From NCBI GenBank assembly GCA_958430865.1, contig CAUDNR010000058.1:79365-131116 (forward strand): DNA of 51,752 nt, given 5' to 3'. A program made the position numbers and the translations under genes. This stretch comes from Entrophospora sp. SA101. Its lineage: Eukaryota > Glomeromycota > Glomeromycetes > Entrophosporales > Entrophosporaceae. The notes under the pieces are model-generated. The model had not been told where the DNA came from, ran no database searches, and worked only from the letters and a program-made list of their open reading frames with translations. This document shows, in pieces, positions 10,236-21,639 of the stretch (position 1 is its first letter; every line of letters starts with the position of its first letter).

Positions 10236-11096
10236 TAAATAACTGGAGATTATCATTATAATAATAATAATTGTCCAAAGATTTTCAATATTTTAAATTC
10301 TATATAAAAAAAAATAAGGTTTTAAAGGCATATATAGTAACTAAACCTCGACTTTATAGCCATACATATTATTTACAGGAAAAGTTTGATTAAATGGTAT
10401 CCAGTTTTGGTTGAATGAACCCATAACGAGCAACTTTTTTGAGACTATTACAAAGCGAAGACACGAATGTTCGTAATAACGCCCAAGGAAGTTTAAATTT
10501 TATGAAAACTTTAGTTTTTATTTTTATAAAATGAATGAACTTCTCATGGTCTACTTACGTGAATCACGTGAACAAAATTTGACCATGTCGATCATATTAA
10601 TATGTTGAATTCATTTCGAAATTATTATGAAATAATTTTTTTCTTTATAATTTGAAAGTATTTGAAATAATTATATTCGAAAATGAGCATTCAAAATAAT
10701 ATTCGAATAGGTTCAGGAGCTAAGGTTTCGGGAGAAATACAACTATTTTTCCCAATCCCAAATCTGAAACTAACTTCGCCAAATATTAAAATTTCCGAAA
10801 TATCCGAAGCCATGTAATCATGCAATCAATTTCTGGCCAACAATTTTAATCGGGTTATTCATTAATTGGATTTTGATAATAAACAATAAATAACATCTAC
10901 TTCCATCTATTTAATACTATTTCTATTATTACTTCGACTGAGGGATGATACCTTAGTATTATCTGTGCCCCAAAAAATTGGCGGAAAACCAAAGTTGATT
11001 GTAAAATTAAAAGGGAAAATTTTGATGCTATTAAATAAAATATACATTACAAATTTATTAATTTGAAAATTAAAATTTCAATACAATGGCTCTGAT
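10236..11096. other. intergenic, no gene seen
   Basis: AT-rich sequence without an open frame worth reporting on either strand. It lies between the hAT right end and the 3' end of the EH-domain gene. Confidence 0.6.
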
Positions 11097-14000
11097 TTAA
11101 ACGTTAGATAAAGCAAATATTGCTTTGTTCAAGTCATAATCATTATCTTCAAGTGCTTTTATAGCATTTTCTCTTGGAAAACCCATCTCTTTTAAAGTTT
11201 TTACATAATCTATATCATCGTCATTATCATTATTAATGGTGGTGGCAGTAGGTATAGGAGATTTGAAATTTCCTTGAAAAAATGCATTTTCAAAAGTACT
11301 TCCGAATGCAGAATCAAAAATTGCATTATTCGTATTTATTGGTTTATTAATATTCTTTGAAGCTAAAGGATCAAAAAATGAAATATCATTATCTGAGCCA
11401 AATAAACCAAATGTTGATGATGATGATGATGACGATGTATTAAATGTTCTTGATGATGATGATGATGACGACGTATTAAATGTTGATGATGATGATGATG
11501 TGTTAAATGTATTATAATTATAATTATCATTATTGTTATTGTTATTGTTATTGTTATTGTTATAATTATTGGTAAAAATAGAATCGAAATTTTCTGATGA
11601 ACGAGCATCTTTGGTATTAGTCGAAGGTTTCATCAATCCTTTTAATAAATCAATTGGCTTGTTTTTAAGTGTATTTTCGACTTTATCTTCATTCATATAT
11701 GGAGAAGTAATCTTTTCATCTGGCTTGGTTGTGTCAAAATGATTTGTCTTGTTTTCTTTTTCAAAATTAAAATTATTACCAGGTGTTAAACCTTCAAGTT
11801 CCTCTAAAGAAGGAAATTTCTCGGAATTAAAGGTGTCAGTTAAGAATGAATCATCACCATTATTCTTATTTGTAACTTCAAGCGTTGCGAACGCAGAATC
11901 AAGACCTGATTTGTCTGATGTTGCATTTTTAAAATTGTCAAAATCAAATGGATCGATGGTCGAAGTTGTGCTATTTTTAATGTGAGTTGGTTGGAGTTTA
12001 TTTTCGCCTTGCCCATTAAAAAAATCAGCTGAACTTTTTCCTGGTTCATTAAACATTGATTGAGAAACATTAAAGGAATTATGATTTGATGACGTTGTCG
12101 TTAATGGTGTAGAAACGAAAGCATCCTTGTTTATATCAGGTAGATTGTTACTTTTTTCAAAAGTTTTTAAGACCTCCAATGACTTTTCTCTTTCAGCTTT
12201 GGAGGTTTCCAATTGTTTTTTATTAATCATAAGTAAACCTTTTTGTTGTGCACTGTCTTTTTGAAAGTCTTTAACTTTGGCGTTAATTGATACTGTTTCT
12301 TCTTCGATTATTCTCAATTCCTTTCTCAATTCATTTATTTCATCTTTATCTTTTTGAATATTTTCTTCTAATTGTTCCTTTTGCAATCTTATAGCAGCTA
12401 AAGCTCTTTTAGCTTGTGCATGCTCTTCTTTAACTCTCTCAAAATTTTCATTTTCCAATTGATATTGGATTTGAATTTCTTCTACTGCCTTAAATTCAGC
12501 TTCATACAAAGAGCGTGTTTGTAAGAAAAGATCTTTTATTTCTTGTTTTTGTATTACTAAATCAGCAAGAGTTGAATTTAAACTGGCTTTTTTGTTTTCT
12601 AGTTCATCACTTGAATTGCCAAGAATATTAATTTGGGTTCCATAACTTTTTATTTCACTACTTTCACTTGCAATTTTAGTATGTAAATCAGAGTCGCCAA
12701 AAAAATCAATCATTTGTGGTTCTGTGAATCATTCCCCCCAAAAAAATCAAAATACTTTTTATTAAAATTTTATATGAATATTATAATGATAATTATAACA
12801 AATTTAAATATTTATAATATACCTTTAATAACACGACTATCTGAAATAAAATTATTTTGCGAGTCTGTAGGATCATTTAAACCAAAGAAGTCTTCTGTTG
12901 AATAACGTGAGATCGATGAAGAAGTTGATCCAATATCTTTTTTTGAAATATGACCAAGAGTTGAAGATCCCTCTAAATCAAAAAAATGACTAGCTGTTTT
13001 GTATCGATTGTTTTAAAATTTAGATTGATACATTATTATATATATATATATATAAATGTTAATGATGATGATTTTATTTTCAGATGATTTTTATTTAGGA
13101 AAATTTTACCAGTAGTATGACGCATTGATGGTGGAGTAAGACTTGTTGGCAAAATGTTTGGTAATGGAAATCCTTTAGCCTTTTTTTGGATCAAATGCAT
13201 AGCAACAGCAAATTTCTCGTGATTAAGACGTCCAGTTTTATCTATGTCAGAAAGGTTCCTAAAAAAAAAAAGTACAAATATAAATATATTATTTACAAAA
13301 AAATATATATATATTTTTTTTTTAAAGAAATACTAAACGAACTACAACCATATCATTGCCAATGTGTTTTGATCCAAATTTGATTTCACAAAAATTTTTG
13401 CTGCCTCGTCACCTATACCAATTTAAAATCTAAATTTAAAGAAAAAATTATATATAAATCAAAAAAAAAAAAATTGTTATTAACCTGTTAAAAATCCATG
13501 TTTCATTTGATCAATAGAATCAAAAATTTTATCATATTTTGTTTTTTCTTCGAGTGTCACATCCCATGGATGTTCTATAAATGGAGATTTTGTATTAAAT
13601 CCATCTGGATTTAAAGAAGAAGTTAATGAATTTCCAGAAAAAAGTGATGGTGATGTTGATGATGCAAGTACATCAAGATTAACGCCGGCAGCCATTTCAT
13701 AAAATCCACTTGGAAGAGTTTGTGGTATTTCTTTGATATTTTTGGACATATACTGTTTTATTAGATGCATTGCAATGATAAATTCATTTACATCAAGTCT
13801 TCCTCTATTTTTTGTGTCTGCTAGTTTCCTAGATAATTTAATTATAAATATTGCATCAACCAAAAAAAAATTTTTAATAAATAAATAGATTATCTATTTA
13901 TTATCTATTACCAAATTTGAAAGAGTGTTTCTGATGATAATTTAGATTGCAAAAAAATTTCTCTTGCCTTGTCACCTTTAAAAAAAAATGTTTACTAAAA

Positions 14001-14718
14001 ATAATAATTGCGTAATATAATATATAACCTATATATAAAATATTCATTTATTTATTAATTTAAATTACCATCCACAAGGTCATCTTCATGCTTCAATATT
14101 AAGAATGTTTTTTTGTAACTTTCACGATTATCATCAGTAATAATATAGGCTGTTTCTATGTTAATATCCTCAAAACGTGGTAATGGTACCTCTAAAGAAA
14201 AACTTTTTTAAAAAATATTCATAAACTAAAAAATTCTTGAAGAATACACAAAAAAACATACTAGCTTTTAACAGAGCCATATCAGGATTTTGACCATTTT
14301 GAACCAAAGCAATTAATTTAACAACAATAATAAAAGTTTGTGTTGTTAAAACGCCTTGATTCTCATAATCAGCTAAATTCCATATCTATATCAATCAAAT
14401 ATAATTATTATTAAAATTATTTTTCGTCGTGGTAATAAAAACTAAATATTTGCTTACTTTACTCAAAGCAGCCGAAGATAAATTTGATTTTTTCAAAAAA
14501 TTCGCAGCATGTGTTCCATCAATATAACCTTTTTTCTCTTCATCAGCTATTTGAAATAATTGTTGATATATATATTTTTCTTCAGGATACAAAATAATTT
14601 CCGGTCCTTTGATAAACATAATAATAATAATTAGTAAAAGGAGTATAATCAATAGTAAATAATACGAATTGATTATTATTATTATATCAGATATACCCTT
14701 TTTCCTTAATTGTGACAT
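11097..14718 (-). CDS. Ede1/EPS15-like EH-domain endocytic scaffold, 944 aa
   Basis: Ten exons join in frame: 14718-14697, 14606-14458, 14385-14262, 14191-14069, 13975-13912, 13828-13485, 13412-13349, 13258-13110, 12993-12823 and 12721-11097 (2835 nt). Three EH domains (about residues 10-100, 112-205, 265-345) each show the pattern ..A..FL..S.L....L..IW.LAD....G.L...EF..A.HLI. A long coiled coil follows (about 420-600), then a low-complexity region with a DPF motif (typical AP-2 ear ligand), poly-Asn and poly-Ser tracts, and a C-terminal UBA domain (about 905-944; KTLKEMGFPRENAIKALEDN). EH domains bind NPF peptides, the coil oligomerises, and UBA binds ubiquitin, so the protein should act early at clathrin-coated endocytic sites. 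Length and order match yeast Ede1-type proteins, though shorter. The ATG at 14718 gives the only frame compatible with EH1. Confidence 0.9.
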
Positions 14719-15074
14719 TGATTATGTAAAAATCTTGTTTAAAGACTCATTTATATCTTAATAAATTGTGCTCTATTGGATTTGACGAAACTTGTCTTAA
14801 AATTATTGAAATAATGTTAGACTCGTACTTGATGTGTACATGAAAAACCAGTTTACTTCCGCAGTTGACAATGTAAAAATTACCAAATTCGGAAAAATGA
14901 TTTATTATTTGGGATAACACAATAAATTGCAAAAGTGTTCTTAAAAAAAGATTAATTTATTAATGTCATTAAATTGTATTAAATTTATTAGTTTATGTAA
15001 AAAAATAATATGAATTTGTGTGATTATTGTAGGTGAATGGATGTCTCGGGGATGAATGGATAAGTGTGTACTTT
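14719..15074. promoter_or_regulatory. upstream region of the EH-domain gene
   Basis: About 356 bp separate the stop of the receptor-like gene (upstream, same strand) from the start codon of the EH-domain gene. It is AT-rich and must contain the latter's promoter. No specific element can be named. Confidence 0.35.
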
Positions 15075-16667
15075 TTAAAATTGTCTCCAAATTCTTTGCA
15101 AATCATGCTCGCTAGAAAAACTTCCACCATTATTAACAACATTTTTACCATTATTACTACTGCTGCTGCTATTACTACTATTATTATTATCGGTATTTTC
15201 ATTTTCCAAATCAATAAAATAAAGCCTTCTGCTATTTTCTGCTACGTTGCTGACTACCCTTCTATTGGTAACATCATTATGTCTGCTATCACTATTGTGT
15301 CTTCTACTTGAATGTAGTCTGTCATGGTGTCTTCTATCATCATGTCTCCTGTGGCCATTGTGTCTTCTTTCTCTTTCATATGAAGAATCACTGTGTCTTC
15401 TACGGCTCTTTGAAGTCCTTTTTCCCTTTGTGGAGTCCTGTAAACTATGACGTTTTATTCTTTTTTGATTTTCTGAAAATGTAGCAGAAAATCGATCATT
15501 ATCGGCATCACTTTCCGTCAAAACTTCAATTGTTATTGCCTCAGAATCTACCGTGTCCCTTGAGATTCTTTTTATTTCAGTGTTGGTAGCTGTGTCAAGA
15601 TAGTCGGAAGTTTCATCATCGTTTAGATCCCGATAATAATAACAACAAGGTAACAATAATATAGTAGATTTTTTTGTGCCAAAGATCAAAAAAATATATA
15701 TTCCACTTTATGTGCCGTACAACACACACACACATTCAATTAAAATAATTTTTTAATTTTAGTAAGGTTTATATATAAGATAATAATAAAAAAAAAGTTT
15801 TTTAACATTGGTTATTACTCACAATAGTGAACTATTAAATTTTCCAATATAATAATAATGTTTAGATTTTTCATCTGATTTGATTTGTTGCATTATTTCC
15901 AATATTAAATAAAAACACACGAATATACAATACAAACAGACATAAACAATCATTCTAATCGCGTGATCCAATTCATTTGCAGTCTTTCGATTTGGATTCT
16001 TTTTATGAACTTTCCATCTTTGCCATATTATCGTCATGGAGCGTACTAAATAAACCATATATATTAATAACATATCAAATCTTTTTATTTTGAAAAACTC
16101 TTCATATAACTTACTTGTGAAAAATAATGAAATAGATGCTATCGTTAATGTAATTCCTTGAAAAAGCCAATCCAAATACCGTTTTGATCTAAAATTATAA
16201 GTTCCTTCACACGATAAATTTGTCGCCACCACGCCCCAATTATCTTCAAACCTTGATATTGTCAATACCGTTGAACTATAGATGAAAGAAAATCCCCAAA
16301 TTAAAATTGTAAAAGTCCAGAAATGATTATTTTCAACCTCTGAATTTGAATTAACGGTCCCGGACCATAAATAAAATGCCAAAACGCATGGAAATAAATA
16401 TAATGGATAAAAGAAAAGGTTCGACAGCTTCTGCTGAATAATGCAAATTGGTTTGTCTAAAGCTTCTAATATATTATCACCGTATTTTAGTATTGTTAAT
16501 ACTGAGAATATACTATTACCTAACACTGCTAAACATAATTGAAATATTGTCCATTTTGTTGAATGTGAAGGTGATTTTAATAATACAAGTATCAATAATA
16601 TTATTGACATTATACTTATGAAATGAAATATTATAAAAATAACACTTGGTAATGAATAATTTGTCAT
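15075..16667 (-). CDS. seven-transmembrane receptor-like protein with long basic tail, 491 aa
   Basis: Two exons, 16667-15823 and 15705-15075, join in frame across a GTGAGT..AAAG intron (845+631 nt). Seven hydrophobic helices are visible: PSVIFIIFHFISIMSIILLI, FQLCLAVLGNSIFSVLTIL, FFYPLYLFPCVLAFYLW, FTILIWGFSFIYSSTVLTI, ITLTIASISLFFTSKL, MIVYVCLYCIFVCFYLILEI, and GIYIFLIFGTKKSTILLL, the last being restored only by the splice. The layout fits a fungal GPCR-like family (cAMP-receptor-like in style). The tail of about 185 residues is rich in Arg, His, Ser and Asp (RRHSDSSYERERRHNGHRRH) with a later poly-Asn/Ser stretch, suggesting a phosphorylated cytoplasmic region. An upstream in-frame ATG (16733) exists, but the 16667 start gives a normal short N-terminus. 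Ligand and G-protein coupling are unknown. Confidence 0.75.
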
Positions 16668-17711
16668 TATTATTATTATTCTAATTGTTGTTGTGGTTGA
16701 TTTGATTGTTGTTACGATTATTAAAGAATGCAATTATTTCAATTATTTTTGAGAGTTGTCGGACGCTTTAACATTTATAATTAAAAAAAAATGTCAAAAC
16801 GTCCCAACGTCAAAAATTCATTATATTTTTCTTTTCTCCCATTTTTCTCGGTTTTATTTCCTGATCTAGTACTAATTAATGTATTGAAAATTAAAATTTC
16901 ATAATATGGTGAAACATTAGTATTTAATGCTTCCGAAAAAAACCCCGGCTACTAATATTAATGCTAATACTAATACTCAAATCAACTAGATTATTTTCCG
17001 TTTTTGAGATGTCGCCTGACATGGTGGACATTAATTTTTTTTTTACAATCACTAATCCACTAATACTAATTAGTAATTCGAGCAGGTTTATGAAATAATA
17101 CTGCCATCGCCATTGTTGGGTGCATCTCATTCCACTTTACCACCATTCTCGTGAACCTACCTATACATACACAAACCATTAGCACCAGTTAATATATACT
17201 GGCCAACACTTCTTTAACACACTCTCAATATCAAAAAAGATCCAATGGAAGTTTCTCCTAGTTAGATTTAACAAAATAGAAAATAGTTGGTAATTCATTA
17301 TTTTTCATCATATATGTTTTTTCCACTTGTTAACAATTAATTGTGTATTGAATCTATAATTATAATTACATGATTTTATTGGTATTGTTGGGGTGTTAAT
17401 TGCAAATGCAAATTCACATTTTCACGCATAACAGTATTGAATATTATGTTATAATTTAAAATTAAAAATCTATAAATTAATCTTTTTTTTTCAAAATAAA
17501 TAAATAAATCTATTGTTACAATTTTTGAATTGATTAACCAATATTCATTAATGTTAAATGTTTGTTTATTTTTCTTTTCTATTTGTAAGTGTTGGAGTAT
17601 CTTCAGCATAATAGCTTCTATTATTGATGATGATGGTGACGAGGAGGTATTATTATCGTTGAAATTTATCAATGTATTAATGTTGTTAGTAGTGTCATCA
17701 GTTATTTCATT

Positions 17712-17745
<34 letters not shown>

Positions 17746-17780
17746 CCATTAATTTTTAGACATTTATTGAAATGTTATTA
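16668..17780. other. intergenic between two minus-strand genes
   Basis: The region upstream of the receptor-like gene and downstream of the glycosyltransferase gene. It contains a (TCA)n microsatellite (about 17703-17750) and several short frames on both strands that read across AT-rich sequence. None is supported as a gene. The promoter of the receptor-like gene should lie near 16668-16900. Confidence 0.5.
17703..17750. repeat. (TCA)n microsatellite
   Basis: About a dozen uninterrupted TCA units followed by one CAC variant, lying just downstream of the glycosyltransferase-like gene. Confidence 0.9.
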
Positions 17781-20752
17781 TTATGGTGCATATTTTCCAT
17801 TCAAAATACTCAAAAATATATTAATAAATTTCTTTGGTCCCATTTTCATTTGATTTAAATTTGCATAATTTGTGACCACTTCAAAAACTCTCATCATAAT
17901 ATCAATGTCTCTTGAATAATTCTGTGACAGAGCCATTGCTTTACGTTTCTCAGCTAGGTCAACACAAAACAAATCACGTGGATCAAATGTTGGTTCATCA
18001 ATTTTACCAGTTGGTGGGCATAATGATACTTTAGATTGAAGATCTTGACCGCGATATACTAAAGTTTTAAATGTGGTAAGATTTCCCCATAAATCCAACA
18101 CGGGCAAATCTTTATATTTGGCTAGTTGACCACCAGGCAATTCCTTGAAAATAATGTTCTTATTCATTAACGGCGCGTCAAATATGGAACCTGGGGCAGG
18201 TTTATTTTTTCGGGCACGAATATGTATACCATTCTCGGCATGATTTGTGGAGAAACTAGTGTAATTACTAAAGTTTGGATACAACATTACATAACCACGA
18301 AGATATATCAGTTCAATAAGGTATTTTTTCCAAGACTCTTTCCAAAAATTCGATCTACTAAGCGGTACTTTTATATCCTGAATTTTGTAGTTGTTGACAT
18401 CATTTAGACGAACAGCAAGATATTCGTGAAACTCACGCCATATTTCTGGAAAGTAGACTGCTCCCCAACTACAAGGAACCTGACATAGGTATGGCGATCC
18501 ACTTTTATATTTTGATTTGTTTAATATGAGGTCTGCAGAAAATTTTCTACGGCCAGGAAGTGGAAGCTCCATTTGTTTCTGATTATATAAACTCAACCCA
18601 TACATTCTTTTACTATATTCTCGGTCTGGTCCGTATCTATACTTTAAAATTACATATTTTGTCCAAATATAATAATATGGTGACAGTTCAACATCATCCT
18701 CCAACAGAACAGCATAATCATTATAATTATAAGGATAATATGATTCAATTACAGCAGGCATCAAACCACCTTGAACCACTCTGTGTTTAATGTTTTTTAC
18801 ACCATGTCTCCATTTAAATTTATTTGAAAGGGATATTGTGTTATTCTTTGCTCCTTTGTCCATGTTAATTGTTAATGAAATTTCCTCTCCAAAATAGAAT
18901 GATAAATTCAATGAATTCACAAGACGTCTCAAGGATTTAGGCCGATTTTGTGTAAGTACCTGTAATTGAACTTTTGGCAAATTCCAATCTAAAAATAAAT
19001 AATTGATGATGATATTATTATTGTTGTTGTTTTAACATAAAAATAAAATAGAATTATGAACTTTTATATATATATATGTTTAATTACTTTTTAATGCTTT
19101 AAATGGCAAGTCAGCAATAATATCTATCGCATAATGTACTTCGTCCAAAGGCAATTGTATTTTGGTAATGTTTTTTATTTCATTTGCAGCAATTGTTATT
19201 CCTTGGATTACTTCATCTTTTGCAATTTTAGAATAGAATATAACTTCTGGTTTTAGGAACTGTATTATACGACCAACACCATGAAAAACTTTGATTTTTA
19301 ATTCAATATCATCATTTCTAGAAATTCTGTTTCGGGAATCTGTTTTAATGTCTAAATCATAGATTTCTATATTTTTACATTCTGAATATTGATTTTCCAC
19401 AAGAGAGGATCTTAGTTTCGAGGCAGACATTCCTCGTGAATTACCAGTCACCACCACATTTATCAAATTATCATTGATCAATGATAATCTGCAAAATAAT
19501 GGTCTAAACATTTTTTCCTGATAATAACCATCAATAACAAACAATATTCTGTTCAATTCTGTATTCTTTAACAATGATTCTTTAAACACCAGAGGATAAC
19601 CATGTTCGATTTGATTGTTCCAAATAGCATTATTATCCAGTTTTGATTGTAGATCTTCACATGTACTCTGTTGTATAGAATTCCTGTCACCCCAAGATTC
19701 TTCATCATGAGTAGGTAGGATGTAAGAAGGTATATTTGCATGATATTTGAGAACATAAGTGAAATAGAAACCAAAGGGAACACCCGCATCATCCAATACA
19801 TTTTCTCGAAACAGTATAGGGATCCATAGTTTTTTGAAAAACCAAATATTAGTCAACATATCAACTTTCTGAGAACTGGTGACCGAATCTAACACTTGAA
19901 TATGATTGTTTGAATGTAATTTGTGGTCAGCCAGACAAACCAATGATTTTTGGTTGACTAATCCACCATTAACTTTAATGTATGCACCCATAGTTCCCAA
20001 TAGAGCATTATTATATTCATTGGTGTTTGCAACATGAAGCATGTTCTGAATAAATCTTTTGCCAAGTACCACACCAGAATCCAAAAGAAGTACATGAGTT
20101 GTTTTTATATTTTGTGCAAGTTGTAGCCAACCTAGTAATTTTAATTTATCCGCGTCCATAACGTAAATAGATATTATAAGATCATTGTGCTTCTTCCTGA
20201 TTAGATACTCGATTTTATTCACGATTCTTTTTGATGTAATTATTATTATATTTTCTGGTTTTATTGTTTGATTTGATATCGAATTCAATTGTGCTTCAAT
20301 ATTGTCATGATCGTTAACTATTGAAATGATTGTTAATTCAGAAGATAAAGGTAAGTATGATTTCCAGCCAGAACTTAAATTTAATAATTGTGAGTATGTG
20401 TGTCCATTCAACATTGATATATTTACTTTTCCATAAATCTCTTCAAGCCAACTGTCTGGATCTATATGTGAGTGTAAGTTAATATGAATGTATCAGTAAA
20501 CATATTAATTAAAAAAGTGTTATTTATACTCATTAATAAACCTTTATGAATTTGTAGTTTTTGCAATGTTTGAATTTCATAATCTATATATTTAGTGGTT
20601 GTAAGTATAAATGTGAAATAAATGGATAGTAGTGACAGTGTAATGGCGATTAATGATATTAGTTTATGTACGTGAGTTAAACGACACGTTAAATTTTCGC
20701 GTTTTTTAAAGGTTTGATGATAATAAGGTAAACGACCGTGGGGTGGTAACAT
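17781..20752 (-). CDS. type II membrane glycosyltransferase-like protein, tandem modules, 934 aa
   Basis: Exons 20752-20530, 20461-19088 and 18988-17781 join in frame (2805 nt). An alternative first donor at 20541 keeps the same phase and shortens the protein by four residues. Residues 31-50 (LISLIAITLSLLSIYFTFIL) form a single signal anchor after a basic N-terminus, typical of Golgi enzymes. Module 1 (about 110-500) has the GT-A-like beginning ELTIISIVNDHDNIEAQLNS and a LLLDSGV motif near residue 200. Module 2 (from about 533) starts VQLQVLTQNRPKSLRRLVNS and has a clear acidic LLEDDVELSP (DxD-type, metal and nucleotide-sugar binding) near residue 630. Module 1 may be regulatory, since its acidic motif is weaker. 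Acceptor and donor sugars cannot be read from sequence; a role in cell-wall or protein glycosylation is inference. Confidence 0.75.
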
Positions 20753-21187
20753 TTTTAAAAAAAAATTTTTTTTTAAAAAAATTATTAAAACAATTAATAT
20801 AATAAACATGTATGACGCGCGTTCAACAAAAAAAAAAGTCGATCAATAATGTTTGTATTATTTTCACCATGCCTATCACATTCTCGGACTCTTCATAGAG
20901 TAACTATGACCTAGTAAATTATTAATAAAGGAAAACCATTAACAAATTTACATTCATTCATTCTACAATATTAAATAACTTGCTTCTTAGGAGGAAACCT
21001 TCTTTATGATAATAAAAATGATAACAATTAATGAAAGTGGTAATGAATCTAGATTTTAATTGCAGTTATTCTGTGAAAGTCTTTCAAGACAGTACGAATA
21101 ATTATAAGCCATTCTGTTTACTTTGGAAATACATTTAATAAAATAGAACCAACTAAACTCCAATTATAATAAAACCTTTAATAAAAA

Positions 21188-21511
21188 GTGTATAACGTGA
21201 AAAAATTTGAAGATCGACATAGTAATCGGGACCAGAGTTGTACTATTACCCTGAAATGTTGGCTTAAATTTCGTGAGTTTCTGTTTATGAGTATATCCTC
21301 ATTCAATACAGCGAGTGACTTGGTATTATGTGTAGAAAATTTAATAAAATTAACAGGAAAAGTAATAGAAGCTATTTATTTGTTATCTATTGTTTTTTAT
21401 TATTTATCAATAACGGCCGTGTATATAACACCAGCAGATTGTTTAATCATAGTCCCTTTTTTTAAAAAAATAGAAATGTTGTCTAAACACCTAATGCGGA
21501 CATTTTCCTAA
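21188..21511 (+). CDS. hypothetical ORF, 107 aa
   Basis: An uninterrupted frame with a hydrophobic centre (AIYLLSIVFYYLSITAVYI) that could be one membrane segment. Its 3' end runs into the left arm region of a small inverted-repeat element, so its stop may be transposon-derived. No family recognised and no neighbouring splice partner is obvious. Confidence 0.2.
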   Translation: MYNVKKFEDRHSNRDQSCTITLKCWLKFREFLFMSISSFNTASDLVLCVENLIKLTGKVIEAIYLLSIVFYYLSITAVYITPADCLIIVPFFKKIEMLSKHLMRTFS

Positions 21512-21639
21512 AGGCTTATCCTATCTTACCTGGACCGTGGTGAAATAGGTTAACCTTAGGATGGACAAATTCCGACGGAAAATTCGCTAAAATCATCCGG
21601 GTAAAATATCCACCCGGCAAGGTAAAATAGGATAAGCCT
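21512..21639. mobile_element. small MITE-like inverted repeat, about 130 bp
   Basis: AGGCTTATCCTATCTTACC at 21512-21530 pairs with 21621-21639 at 18 of 19 positions. The interior is higher in GC than its flanks (CACCCGGCAAGG next to the right arm). Just outside the left arm is GCGGACATTTTCC, a phrase also found in the arms of the 5.48-5.73 kb element, so the two may share an origin. Confidence 0.6.

Noticed and set aside
11363..11608. Minus-strand ORF rich in Ile/His
   Set aside because: Shadow frame of the poly-Asn/poly-Ser tract of the EH-domain protein.
15033..15311. Plus-strand ORF with Thr/Ile-rich composition
   Set aside because: Antisense shadow of the receptor-like gene's Ser/Asn/Arg tail.
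17530..17853. Plus-strand ORF with poly-Ser
   Set aside because: Reads through the (TCA)n microsatellite and the 3' end of the glycosyltransferase-like gene; low complexity only.
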